This document shows positions 50,201-58,856 of a stretch of 64,000 nt of DNA, one piece after another. The DNA comes from Panorpa germanica. Its lineage: Eukaryota; Arthropoda; Insecta; Mecoptera; Panorpidae. Below the pieces are notes generated by a model. It saw only the letters and a list, made by a program, of their open reading frames with translations, had not been told where the DNA came from and did no database searches. Location: positions 7,626,001-7,690,000 of the forward strand of contig OY783203.1 of the NCBI GenBank assembly GCA_963678705.1. Direction: 5' to 3'. A program made the translations under genes and the position numbers. The stretch's first letter is position 1, and the number at the start of each line of letters is the position of its first letter.

Positions 50201-51880
50201 TTTTCAAAAATGTTATACGTTTCATCGTATTTGTGTGTTTGCTTTTTTTGTCTTTTCATTAAAAATAACACGTTTTTGTTTTCGTGTACCATAATGGGGA
50301 AAACTGTTTCGAGTTACGAACGTAGTCAAAGAACGAATTAAGTTCGTAACTCGAGTATACAATGTTAAAAAGTATACAATGTTTGCATGTATGAACTAGT
50401 AGAAAGTTTAAAACAAAACTATGTTAATCGTAAAATATATCGTACCAATAATATTTCATAATATATGTATGTTAAATTTCATCATTAGAATAATTTGTAA
50501 ATATAAAATGTTTGCGGCTGGGATTAATGAATGCATGAATCAAAAAAATATTGATTTTAGATGCAAATGTTTAGCAGATGTTTTTAGTGAGTCAATAGTT
50601 TTATGTTATGTCGACTGCAGAATGATGCTGATTGTTGACCACAGGCCACAAGCCACAAGTCACAACCGAATTCAACGATCCCAAGTTGTTTAACCAGTAT
50701 ACAGTATGTATACAGTCGTATCGTATGCTATAGAATAAATCTACAAGTAAATATATCAAAGTAATACGTTTGGCTTTTATTTTGAAGCATGAATAACAGA
50801 GATGGTGTCATTTAAGTAATGATGAAATAAAAAGAAACAGAAACGGTAAAAAGGATATTGTTTATTTTTATCTTATATAAACACTGTACCACTGCCTAAT
50901 ACAATTGTGATTATAAATTGCATACCATCAACTAAACCAAATAACCCGTAAACATTTTGGAGTCACTTTGGCATCATATTGAAGATGCGTATGATTTTTT
51001 TGTCATGAAAGAGTTCATTTACAGTTCAGTTTCTTACAGTCGTTCAAATTATATTTCATCTGCTACAAATGCTTACTCCCCCATTTCGCATTTTGTTACA
51101 TATTAGTGCCCCTCCTGTTCTCTTTTCTTTTTGGTGTCGAATATTGACGAAGGTGACATTACTCCTTCCTCCATTTGTCTCACTTTGTGGCCTGAATGGT
51201 TAACCACTAGCTTCTGATATGATATACATATATATTAAACGAAAAACATATCATACTATAACATTCTATAGGACTTCAAAAACCGTCATTAAAATTTCTT
51301 TTAAAGAAATGTAAATATTGATAATTAAAATTAGCTTTAATAAGACCATTATCCTTTTTGAAAAAACAATTTAAAGTTTGTGTAAATTACATTTAAAAAC
51401 TAATTTTCTAAATATGATGTAGTCAAGCTGTTGAACAACTCTAAGTGTTAATTTAATTACTGTGTTAATTACGACCTCTTTTAAAAATGAAATAAAATAA
51501 TTCGCAAAACGTAGAAAAAAAAGAGTATATGATTAAAAATTAAATATACCTACTACTTCATTAAAATTCATATTCAGTAATACTTAATGTATATGTAAAT
51601 AATAACTATATGAACATTAAAAAAGGGGAAAAATATGAATAAGTTGGAAAATACAAAGCATTATATTAAAACAATGGAATAATTTACAGAAGGATGGCGT
51701 AACAAACTGACAAGCTACCGCAGCTGGTTCCTTGGTGCAGGGGCTGTGGGAGCCGCAGCGGCAGACAAACGTCGTCTACAGCGACGACTGTCGGAGTCTG
51801 CAGATGGAGTCGCTACGACGCGAAGAGGGTTTTTTAAACAAATGTCACTTGATTCACTTGTTCCAAATATATTAAAATAA
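31952..51880 (+). CDS. CRAL-TRIO (Sec14-like) lipid-transfer protein, alpha-TTP-like, five exons
   Basis: Joined exons 31952-32280, 38525-38774, 47882-47983, 50060-50165 and 51690-51880 give 325 residues; family members are usually about 280-320. CRAL-TRIO proteins are cytosolic carriers that hold a hydrophobic ligand (tocopherol, retinoid, carotenoid or phospholipid) and unload it at membranes; the ligand here is unknown. Seen: an N-terminal helical CRAL-TRIO-N region (about residues 20-90, with DEDFVMRYLVLCANN at 57-71), the lipid-binding domain (about 105-255, with IIDLINVQAGHL, NCFPTKILEIHFLNAP at 194-209, LLKPLLGEK and LPLEYNGEAPSLDEL), and a tail with RSWF and FFKQMSLD, like the FR(K/Q)L-ID tail of insect members. 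The start has A at -3 and G at +4, with an in-frame stop at 31925-31927. Odd points: Asn replaces the first Gly of the usual EYGG, an Ala/Arg-rich insert (about 280-305), and a short basic segment at the exon 3/4 junction. Confidence 0.9.
32611..32659 (-). mobile_element. SINE, first part, split by an insertion
   Basis: CTAACTTAATAACAACCAAA followed by CCCAGAAAGTATAAA is the reverse SINE body. The sequence breaks at 32660 where a TIR element begins and resumes at 34048. The outer body is truncated. Confidence 0.65.
33013..33940 (-). mobile_element. 928-bp TTAA-flanked DNA transposon, internally deleted, Kolobok-like
   Basis: Ends are GGGGTTAGGGGTACTCAG and the inverse of GGGGTTAGGGGTAGTCAG (17 of 18 identical), with TTAA on both sides (33009-33012 and 33941-33944). 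Inside, GTGCCTGATCGAAG near 33298 is repeated inverted near 33438, showing internal rearrangement. A transposase-like tail is encoded on the minus strand (33609-33839). TTAA targets fit piggyBac, Kolobok and some Sola elements. The purine-rich GGGG start and the YGPG ending of the tail point to Kolobok, which is inference. Confidence 0.75.
33609..33839 (-). pseudogene. transposase C-terminal remnant in the TTAA element
   Basis: An open frame of 76 codons on the minus strand, preceded by a TGA and closed by a TAA, with no plausible start. It contains RYAERMDAARIKVADK, NTREGRLQRRHQQ and ends EELLYGPGIDDSV. A charged helix (D..RI..A..K) followed by a (Y)GPG/GAG ending is, as I recall, how many animal Mutator-like/Kolobok-type transposases finish. 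Codon use and GC content stand out from the intron. The catalytic part is missing, so it cannot act alone. Confidence 0.55.
34048..34131 (-). mobile_element. SINE, second part (head)
   Basis: CTCTACTCCGGGGATGAAAG, ACGAAGACACAGTAGTCATC and ACTGTGTTGTC supply the B-box region and the A-box region missing from 32611-32659. The two parts are one SINE split by the 1.39-kb insertion. Confidence 0.65.
35762..35850 (+). mobile_element. truncated MITE (GGCGGCGACT family)
   Basis: TAGTTCAAATTACGAGAGTT followed by CGGCGGCGACTCATACTTAA matches the left part of 44243-44456. It continues to GTATAAACTGCCGA and then diverges, with no right arm. Just upstream (about 35701-35761) a CATCACTGCCTAATAATA stretch resembles the reverse SINE middle. 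Confidence 0.6.
35853..35907 (+). repeat. dispersed repeat D fragment
   Basis: GTGGCGTCACAAAGCTTCT, then CTAATGAATGACCCCTCA, matching the longer copy at 40888-41007. It directly abuts the truncated MITE. Confidence 0.45.
37051..37350 (+). repeat. dispersed repeat C, longest copy
   Basis: ACCGTTCAAGCAAAGCAATG, GCTTGACAAGTGTTATTTGG, TAGCGTCACTAAAACGTAAC, CATGAAATTTTGGCACATAT, CGTTTGAAGGTTGGTA and TGTCATTCGACTAACTTATT all recur, inverted, at 49345-49565. Parts recur at 22665 and 41630. No inverted terminal repeats were identified. Confidence 0.55.
38102..38118. repeat. (GA)n microsatellite
   Basis: A short run of AG dinucleotides in intron 1, about 400 bases before exon 2. Confidence 0.8.
38525..38774 (+). 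CDS. CRAL-TRIO gene, exon 2
   Basis: The first base completes Leu110. Codons 111-193 follow, from YAFPLPKLTENC to RRFIDCLQ. This is the first half of the lipid-binding domain, including VMFFRHITGD and IIDLINVQAGHL, the place of the usual I(F/I)D..G....H motif, with Asn where Gly is common. Acceptor TTTTAG, donor GTATGT, next intron phase 0. Confidence 0.92.
39853..39935 (+). repeat. dispersed repeat D fragment
   Basis: TACCTCGAAGCTTCTGACTC, CCACCCTTGTTACTTCTTG and GCATGTGACTTAATTAATAA followed by ACCCCTTAA parallel the 40888-41007 copy. Confidence 0.45.
39942..40011 (-). mobile_element. SINE head fragment
   Basis: ATCAAACCCGAATACATCAC and GGTCTCGGCCACTGTGTCGT give the reverse B-box and A-box regions. 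It abuts the end of a repeat D fragment. Confidence 0.6.
40571..40701. mobile_element. 131-bp foldback MITE
   Basis: AGGCCTATGACCGACTGAGG AATAATTC at the left pairs with GGAATTATTCCTCAGCCGAA at the right. A second inner pair (GCGTGGTTTTAATTCC with CGCGGAATTAAAATCG) makes most of the element self-complementary. Ends lie next to TA. A diverged relative is at 6438-6565. Confidence 0.65.
40888..41007 (+). repeat. dispersed repeat D, longest copy
   Basis: TGTGGCATCACAAAACTTGT, CCTTCCCCCTCTTGTAAATG, CCCCCTTTACATGTGACGCA and GGATGACCCCTAA. It gives the order of pieces seen separately in the other D fragments. Confidence 0.5.
41630..41820 (+). repeat. dispersed repeat C copy
   Basis: AGTAGTGTCACTAAAATCAC, TGTAACTCGTAAAG and a TTATGAAGTTTTAACATAAA segment followed by GATGTGTTATACAATACAAG match 22665-22925 and 37051-37350. 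Confidence 0.5.
44243..44456. mobile_element. 214-bp MITE, GGCGGCGACT family, TA target duplication
   Basis: TAGTTCAAATTGCGAGAGTT at the left pairs with AACTATCGTGATTTGGACTA at the right. The pairing continues through CGCCGGCGACACATACTTAA. TA flanks at 44241-44242 and 44457-44458. The interior (ACTCACTTATTTTTCTATAA) matches the element at 23476-23690, so both are full-length copies. Confidence 0.75.
44884..44929 (-). repeat. MITE end fragment (GGCGGCGACT family)
   Basis: AGCCGCTGCG...GCCCCAAACTCTAGTAATTTGAACTA is a worn right end of the family, 430 bases after the full copy. Confidence 0.4.
47882..47983 (+). CDS. CRAL-TRIO gene, exon 3
   Basis: Thirty-four whole codons, residues 194-227, starting NCFPTKILEIHFLNAPYFMD and ending LLGEKQ. 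This is the core strand-helix part of the lipid-binding domain, the counterpart of the FPLKVRGIHLINEP segment in human alpha-TTP. Acceptor TTTTTAG, donor GTAAGT, phase 0 on both sides. Confidence 0.92.
48241..48328. mobile_element. 88-bp foldback element
   Basis: TAACTGCCCACTGATACGGC near the left pairs with TTATTCAGTGGGCGGTAATC at the right. The middle holds the palindrome-like GGCACGCCGCATGCGGCACG. No target duplication is clear. Confidence 0.45.
48436..48515 (+). mobile_element. SINE fragment
   Basis: CAGGCAGCGATGTTATATCA, AAAACTATCAACACAGTTGG and AGATCGTCGGTGATACATAA match the SINE middle and 3' part in forward orientation. Head and tail are lost. Confidence 0.5.
49345..49565 (-). repeat. 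dispersed repeat C, inverted copy
   Basis: CAACCTTCAAACGATATGTG, CAAATTTTCATGACATTCCG and AACATTTGTCAAGCCATTGC followed by TTTGCGTGAACGG are the reverse complement of 37051-37320. Confidence 0.55.
49905..49940 (-). mobile_element. SINE fragment
   Basis: AATAACAACAAAACCCAGAA followed by AAACCCGAAGACACA gives the reverse body start and B-box area with the intervening part deleted. Confidence 0.4.
50060..50165 (+). CDS. CRAL-TRIO gene, exon 4
   Basis: Residues 228-262 and the first base of Glu263. It encodes IIIHEANSSTLFNYVSKK then MLPLEYNGEAPSLDELN, the end of the CRAL-TRIO domain, whose LP.EYGG..GSL.EL signature is recognisable. The donor is the less usual GTGCGT and the next intron is phase 1. 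Confidence 0.9.
50166..51689 (+). other. intron 4 of the CRAL-TRIO gene (1.5 kb)
   Basis: Bounded by GTGCGT and ATTTACAG. AT-rich, with a worn reverse SINE piece at about 50881-50950 (CACTGCCTAATACAATTGTG). Nothing else recognised. Confidence 0.7.
51690..51880 (+). CDS. CRAL-TRIO gene, exon 5 (last coding exon)
   Basis: The first two bases complete Glu263. Then 62 codons and TAA. It encodes GWRNKLTSYRSWFLGAG, an Ala/Arg-rich stretch (AAAADKRRLQRRLSE) and the tail RRGFFKQMSLDSLVPNILK. It is far GC-richer than its surroundings. The W...L..YR.WF and F(R/K)(Q/K)L..D elements are usual at the end of insect CRAL-TRIO proteins. The Ala/Arg-rich part is not. Confidence 0.9.
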
Positions 51881-51972
51881 AACGACCAGAAAATAATTGA
51901 AAAAATAAGGTGAAATAGATTTACATTATTGATATGTGAAGATGTGTAATAATTCCCAACTAATATAAAATT

Positions 51973-51978
51973 AATAAA
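51973..51978 (+). terminator. candidate polyadenylation signal of the CRAL-TRIO gene
   Basis: AATAAA lies 93 bases after the stop codon. Another AATAAA overlaps the stop codon itself (51876-51881) and would leave almost no 3' untranslated region. In DNA this AT-rich, chance matches are common. Confidence 0.35.
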
Positions 51979-52021
51979 CCCAAAGATTTAAGAAAAAATA
52001 ACCTGGCATAGCAAACTAAAT

Positions 52022-52219
52022 CAGTGGTTCTTAACCTTTCTTAAAGCGCAAAGTATTTCAAATAAAAAAAAAGTGGGCGGAACACCAACATTTTTAAGAT
52101 CATATAATATAAGTAAAAGTTTGCATTAAAATAATTTTTATTGAAAATTTGTATGTACTAATTTTAAGATCCTTAAGTATAACTTGTTACAAGCTCGCGG
52201 TGCCTGGTTTAAACCACTG
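52022..52219. mobile_element. 198-bp hAT-like MITE
   Basis: CAGTGGTTCTTAACCTTTCT at the left and GGTTTAAACCACTG at the right form the TIR style CAGTGGTTCTCAACC known from hAT elements. Inner parts include AAAGCGCAAAGTATTTCAAA and AGCTCGCGGTGCC. An 8-bp target duplication is no longer visible, so it is old. It lies 140 bp after the carrier gene's stop, possibly inside its 3' untranslated region. Confidence 0.65.
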
Positions 52220-52626
52220 ATCGCCCAAAATTCTTAGTTATTACTATATTATTTAAACGCTTCAAATCTTTTTAAAAAAATTAAATATTTTAAAGCAAAT
52301 TTTAAGTTTAAAAAATAGTTATCTTTCAATATTATAAAATATTTCTAAATTATGTATTTTAATTTAAAGTAATAAATTAAGCGATGATCAAGAAGAGCTA
52401 CATATCAGCTAAGTAATTAATTGTTTATGTTAACGTGTTAATTGATCCATAATTAAATAAATGAAAGGGTAAATTCTGACAGACAATTAACATCAAATAT
52501 AATATAAAAAGAGATATTTCATTTTAATTAAATTAAAATGTCCTCGATAAAACTTTTTATTTTACTCGTTTTAACATTATACGACTAACTAGAGAGTATA
52601 AAATTTTATTTTGATTATTTATTTTT

Positions 52627-52866
52627 AATTTATTTATTTTAATGCGTCGGCCTATTTAAAATATTGAGTCTTATCACTGATGTCCCCATACTATGTTGGA
52701 ACTGAACTGCATCGCCACCTTATAAGTATTATAATTATAAAAGCACGTATAATTAAATTAGTTTTGATTATAACAAAATACAGATCATATAGTATTGGTC
52801 CGACGATCGAACACGAAGACACAGCAGTCTGGTAGCAGCATAATCGCTCTCGACCTCTGTGCCGTC
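52627..52866 (-). mobile_element. tRNA-derived SINE, near full length
   Basis: The minus strand reads GACGGCACAGAGGTCGAGAG (A-box region), CTGTGTCTTCGTGTTCGATC (B box), a body with AATCAAAACTAATTTAATTA, then CATAGTATGGGGACATCAGT and AATAGGCCGACGCATTAAAA. The A-box region is the best preserved in the window. Confidence 0.75.
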
Positions 52867-53383
52867 TTTAATTATGTAATTAATAATGATTCACCACTTA
52901 GTTAAATCTTGTTGACTTAATATAGAGATTTTTATCAATTTATATTCAGCTAATTATAAAATCTGAGAAACGTATGAGGGCCTCAAAGCGGGTTTGCACT
53001 GGAGTTTCTCCACATAGGCGGATGAAGTGGTCCATGCCTCAACTCAATTATGTCTTAAAAAATATTGTAACTAGATACAATTGATTTCGCGTGGCAACTC
53101 AGCATATTGAATCCGTCACTAGTAAACCGGACTATACTAACAAAGAAACAGTGTCGAGCGAGTGGAATTCACCGCAGAAGCAATTAATCGCATAGCTCTC
53201 TTCTTTCTCTTTCTTCCAAACATTCACGATGCCATATCTTTATGATAAATTGCTTCTACAATGTATTACATTATTGCAGCTTAAGTCTCAATGCAATTAA
53301 ATGAAAATGTAGAATGAACTAAAAACAAAATGGCAGCTCAAGAAGAAGAGGTATAAAAATGTGACTAGACGAATTGTGACCAG

Positions 53384-53622
53384 GGGCCCTATTCCTGCGT
53401 CTTGCGAACAATAATCGTGATCGAACAGATCTAATTTATATGAGTGAAACATTTTACGAATTACTTTTAAAAGAGTATTCATGTACTATTCCTGAATTAT
53501 ATTATTAATTATTATTATAGTTCAGAAATACTATTTTAAAAGTGTTTCGTAAAATGTTTCACTCATATAAATCATATCTGTTCGATCACCATCATTATTC
53601 GCAAGACTCAGGAATACGGGCA
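53384..53622. mobile_element. about 239-bp foldback MITE with about 100-bp TIRs
   Basis: GGGCCCTATTCCTGCGTCTT at the left pairs with AAGACTCAGGAATACGGGCA at the right. Both arms continue through CTTGCGAA.AAT, GATCGAACAGAT and TTTATATGAGTGAAACATTT into TTTTAAAA, leaving a short AT-rich centre. Two nearly full-length arms with scattered mismatches mark a non-autonomous DNA element of moderate age. Confidence 0.75.
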
Positions 53623-55720
53623 CAGGTATTGAAACAGTTTTACCATCTAAAAATGAAAAGCACGAATTATAGGATCGATATTGCTCTTTTTCCATAATAT
53701 CGAAAAACACCAAACACGTTCGATATAAATAGATGTCACATCAAAACTAACATATGAATTAATCTGAAATTTTGTATGGTGTCGTTTGAAAGATGGTAAT
53801 AAACGATGGTAATGTCAACTTCCTCAAACACGGGAGCTTATCTGTCTCAGGTTACATTATATCCAGTGCAAATTGAACATCATCAAACGAAGACGCCTAC
53901 GTGTAACCATGCACTACATATCCATGAACACCAGCATATCTAAATAAAAATTTTTTTTAAATGCTGAATCAATAAAGTTATATTTTTTTATATCAAAATT
54001 CATAAGGTGTCTATATCGCTGAACACAACAAGACCACAGCACATGTAAAAGTACTTAACAAAATCAGAATGGGAATAGACGGGTTTATGTGTTGCGACAA
54101 CCAAAGTGTACGAGTATGGTACATACAAGGAGTATGTAATGTACTACTATATGGTAATGTATATTATACTAGAATCTGGAAAAGCTCTTCGACTAATGTT
54201 CGAAAGCGCGACTTCAATGCAGTAGTAAGTGTATTGGATTGAAGTCTTAGTTCTTTTTTTGTTATTTTAAAACACTTTGTATATATCCCTGTGTTTAATA
54301 TGTATGAAATGTAAACGTAGAAAATATTTTTGAATATTGCGGTATATTTAAAAGGTAGTGTCAATATAGAAAATGTCTTAGCACTCATAAAAATTATTAA
54401 CAAAATTTCAAGTGGACCATTATTATTTTTGTATATATGAAAATTATATTAAAAGAAACCTCTGCCAGGTTTACTGCGACCGGTAAATATATTTTTGAAA
54501 TCATCAAAGATTCTTTAGTAGTCAACACAGTTTGACGTCATCAAACAAAAACTCTTTACAAAAATTAGCGCATTCTAGTGTAATTTCTTTAAACGTAATA
54601 TTTAGAGTACGTAGATAGTAAAGTATCATATCATAAAGTACAGTCAAAAAAGTAACGGGAATTGGCAATTTAAAAAGACCTTACGTTAGTGGCACTGTAT
54701 TCAATTACTAAGCCAAAGATTAGCAGAATCTGTCAATAACTTTGTTTACAGCAGCATTTTGAATCAGTCCACGTAAGTAAATTAAAATTACGTCTGATTT
54801 TTATAATGAATTTAATTATTGAGCACACAATTAAAATATTGTGTTGCTAACGCAATTTAGTTTATAAACTCCCTAAAAATGTTAAAGACCCTTAACATCT
54901 TTTACGTTCGTTAAATTTTGGTGGATATTTGTAGTTTAAACGTGTTTTTTTAAATTTATTTATATTAATGTACAACATATTAAGCTTATTGTGTGAAAAT
55001 TTGAAGCCAATTGGAGTAAAACTGTCGAAGACCTTTCTGGTCTAGTTTCGTCTTACTTTGAAACTTTTAAACGCGTTTTCTCACATTTAGGTTTTTCAGA
55101 GTCGGTGCCCTCTCTAGCTTAAAATCTACTGGACCAATTCTTTTAAAATTTTGCACACTCTTTCTTTACATAAATGCCGAGGTATTTTAAAATAACAAAG
55201 TTTCTCATTTTTTTCATGAAAAATCGGTATTTTGATTTTAAGTGCTCTAAAAAATTGAAAAATGAATACAAAAGAAAAAACTCGACACTATTACCTGCAG
55301 AAACTTATTAACTAATGAAATCATATTGGATTTTCCATTTCAGAAATTCCAGTGATGAGTTATGAGTGACAAAGCAATGTTACTTTTTTTTGTGACGTCT
55401 GGGGAGATTCGCTGTCAATGCCTCATTTCTTGATATTTATTTGTGAAAATTTCACAAAGTATTCTTCAAATATTATTTTATCATGTAGTAATTATAGAAA
55501 TAATTATATATTAACTGTGTCGTTAAAAAACATTATCGAATATATGCTTTATTTTTATCGGTTTGACCTTAATGATGAATGTTTTACCAGTGGAAATATT
55601 TCCATGTGTGTTATGCATATATATATATATGTATATTTCTTATATACAATTGATTTCCATCTATATTACTCTTGTTCTTTTTATTGTGTATGCAATTTCT
55701 TGATTTCAAATTAGGTGTAG

Positions 55721-55828
55721 ACATCAGGCAGCAAGCACCAAGAAACGGACAACCTACCTTGGTGCGACGACCTCCACTACGCGCTGTTGATCGTTTGTTT
55801 TTATCTGAGTACTTTAATTTTAAAAAAA
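55721..55828 (+). other. possible isolated exon (uncertain)
   Basis: Thirty-six codons, ending at a TAA, show GC-rich third positions unlike their surroundings: SGSKHQETDNLPWCDDLHYA followed by a hydrophobic run LLIVCFYLSTLIL that could be a membrane segment. A possible acceptor TAG directly precedes it; a possible donor GTACTT is at 55809. I do not recognise the protein, and another frame of the same stretch is also open. It could be an exon of an unseen gene or a chance island. Confidence 0.25.
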
Positions 55829-56539
55829 TAAATACTTCTCAACATCAGTGCAACCGCGTATATTGGTTTAATATTAAACCTGCACCTGCCGGGTTCGTGT
55901 TGTCCAAGGTGATACTGACTGACGTACTCGTATACGATATAGTATACACCTAGGTACCAAGTATAATATCACGATGGCGATGGCTCTAGAAAGAAACAAT
56001 TTCTACGCTCAGTTGCACAATCTGAACTGTTTACAACATACTACAATTAAAACCGGACAAAACGAAATAGCGTTTTCTCTTGTACATTAAAAAGTGTTAC
56101 TCTCTTTTTTTTATCTTTCCGGTACAATATAGTAGAACCATTATGACAAGAGTGTTGCCCTTTTAATATAGAACTGGGTCTTCTAAGAATGTTGATTTGC
56201 GAAAGAGAAAAGTTTATCCTAGTATATTGAACAAAAATTGAATTAGAATTTAATTCGAACTATCTTTATCAAATCATCTTTGATTTACCTCAATACGGTA
56301 AAATCTGAACCCTGTTATATTATTAATACATATTTAATTTTTAAAATGGTAACTACAATTATAATTGAAATATAAATTTATTTAACTTAATGTTACTTCT
56401 ATTTTTTCTGGCATGTGCAGTTTTCAATATGAAAATAATAACAGTTTATACCAGGTTTTTCTCTCTTTTGTACATTCTTTTCCATTAGCTTCCTTATGTT
56501 CGGACCTTATCGTCGTGCTAGGAATGTTTACAAAAAAAA

Positions 56540-56645
56540 AAAACGTTAACCTATTTCCGATACAAGTCCTTTCAACCATAGTCCTATGGTTTCTAAGACA
56601 AAATTATGAACAACACCGTTGCCTAAATAAATATATGAATATTAT
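56540..56645 (-). mobile_element. SINE 3' half fragment
   Basis: ACGTTAACCTATTTCCGATA, CAACACCGTTGCCTAAATAA and ATATATGAATATTATTGTAA are the reverse tail and middle of the SINE. The head is absent. Confidence 0.5.
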
Positions 56646-57241
56646 TGTAATTTGCATATAACCCATTTAAAGAAATAACATCCAAACCGCTCTCTAATAT
56701 TACTATTTGCACGACATTATAACAAATAAAATTTCAAGCATATCATTAATAAATCTAATTCATAAAAGCAATAACAAAATGGCTGACATAATTATTATAT
56801 TACAATATCATAAATAAAGTAATTATGAATAATATTTCTACAAGCAAAAAAACAGCATCAAAAGATTGGAACAAGACACAGTTTTATTACTTAATTAATA
56901 TAAGATTTCATTTAGTTCTGCCGTATAATTTATGAATGTTAAATACCAATTATGTACGGTGTTGATATAATGTTGGTGTTTGTGTTAGTACGCCGTGTGC
57001 GCCATACAGCTTTGCTGTACGGATGCGGGTGCGAGTGCGAGTATGAATACGGGTGACAAGGGGTACAAATGTCACAAGCCGTTCGTTATATTTTCAATGG
57101 CGCTTTACTTTTTTTTTTTATATAAACCACATGTTTTAATTAAAACTGATTCTACATTAATAACTTCGTCTACCACAAAATCAATAAATGCAAACTACTA
57201 TATTAAATAATGACTAGATATCGGATATTCGGAGTTTGTTA

Positions 57242-57667
57242 TGCCGGTTTCACACCAGAGAGACAGTTCAATAAAACACGAACAAAAACTTGCTTTAATG
57301 AATAAAAACACCAATTTTTACACCTAGCGACAGTTCTTAAAACATTTTTGTCTTTAAAAACTGTTTTAGTAAACATAACACATTCCCATCTGGAGTCGGG
57401 TCAAAGGAAAACACGTTTGTTGTTGACTTTTAGTCTGCTTGATTTGAACACGCAGTTTTGTTTTTTGTGAACATTTGCACTTGCCAATTGTTGTTTATCA
57501 TGTTTATAATTTTTATGGGACACATAGAAAAACACTAATAACAAAACCAGGCTGTTCAGTGTGAACAGTCTGTTTTCTAAAAACAGAAATGTTTTAAAAT
57601 AAAACAAAACATGATTTTGTTTTGTTTTTTTTGATAACAAAACTGTCTCTCTGGTGTGAAACCAACA
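57242..57667. mobile_element. 426-bp TIR element, TA target duplication
   Basis: TGCCGGTTTCACACCAGAGA followed by GACAGTT at the left pairs with AACTGTCTCTCTGGTGTGAA followed by ACCAACA at the right. TA lies on both sides (57240-57241 and 57668-57669). The interior contains the palindrome CTGTTCAGTGTGAACAG and many AAAACTG/CAGTTTT pieces. It has no coding frame, so it is a non-autonomous Tc1/mariner-type MITE by its target site. Confidence 0.7.
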
Positions 57668-58133
57668 TAACAGAATGAAATTAAAATCAGAACTTGAACT
57701 TGAATTCAAGCGTATATATAATTTTTTTTTGATAAATTTAATTTTTATTTATTTAAAGTACGTACTTAAAAGAAAAAAAAATTATCATATAGAATATAGA
57801 ATAGAATAGAATAATAAAAGGGTGAAGCCTCGCATCAATCTAATAATGTAAGTGTGAAGAGTGGGGACGGACTGGGAGTGAAAAGGTACTACAATTAATT
57901 AGTTGTGATGTAGAATAACTGCAGCGGGCACCGTGAAATTTCACCCAATTCCAATTCGATTCTGGTACTATTTACACAACCCAACTTCTACAATAACTGA
58001 TAATACTCAATATATGGTAAAGGACACGTATGTTTGTAAAATGTTCCTGTATTTACAAAACAATATGCTTTAGAATGATATACCTCATTAAACAACTTAT
58101 TTATTGGGTTTCATGTTAGGTACATGCAAAGCA

Positions 58134-58269
<136 letters not shown>

Positions 58270-58656
58270 CGTGCATAATATATATGGTTACTGTTTGGTT
58301 TCTTTATATGCATACTTAAATATGCTAGAATGAGATAGCGCTATTGCAAATGCTATAGGTAAACTAGATGATGAAAAACACATTAGGTAAATGCACATTG
58401 CCGATAGTGATATTATCAAACAAAGTAATTTTGAAAGTGTAGAAGTTACGAAAAATGAAAAATCACATAACAGCAAAAATGGAACAGGTTTGGAGAAACT
58501 GTTGCTAAGAAAAAGAGAAGGAAGGAAGAAGTAAAAACAATGAGGAGAGAAGAGTGGCGAGAAACATTGAAACGGAAGGAAGGAATTTAACTTTAAGTTT
58601 AGTTACCCAGAAATGGAATGTAAAATAACTGTAAGGAGGATGCCGTAAAGGCAAAT

Positions 58657-58856
58657 AGACGACACAGTAGTCTCAGAACGGGAAGTATATTTTCTGGATA
58701 GGGTTGTTATTAAGTTAAATTAATTACGTACATTAATAATCATAAACTTATTAAGCAGCGATGTGTTACACATATATATATACACTACAACACCACATAA
58801 ACTGCCAAAATGGTAGAAGGTAGAAGAATAAATTAAATTAAATTAAAAAATAAAAT
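58657..58856 (+). mobile_element. tRNA-derived SINE with internal deletion in the head
   Basis: AGACGACACAGTAGTCTCAG begins the head. The B box is missing and the sequence passes directly to TATATTTTCTGGATAGGGTT, GTTATTAAGTTAAATTAATT, ATAAACTTATTAAGCAGCGA, then a shortened 3' part and (AAATT)n-like tail. The body is very close to the family consensus, suggesting a younger copy. Confidence 0.7.

Larger units (their letters stand above)
51881..57241. other. 3' flank and intergenic DNA
   Basis: AT-rich. Contains possible polyadenylation signals, a hAT-like element (52022-52219), a reverse SINE (52627-52866), a foldback MITE (53384-53622), a possible isolated exon (55721-55828) and a SINE fragment (56540-56645). 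No complete gene is recognised. Confidence 0.55.

Noticed and set aside
56995-57210. Frame starting MCAIQLCCTDAGASASMN
   Set aside because: It arises from a short GTGCGAGT-type simple repeat and runs into AT-rich DNA. There is no sign of selection for coding.
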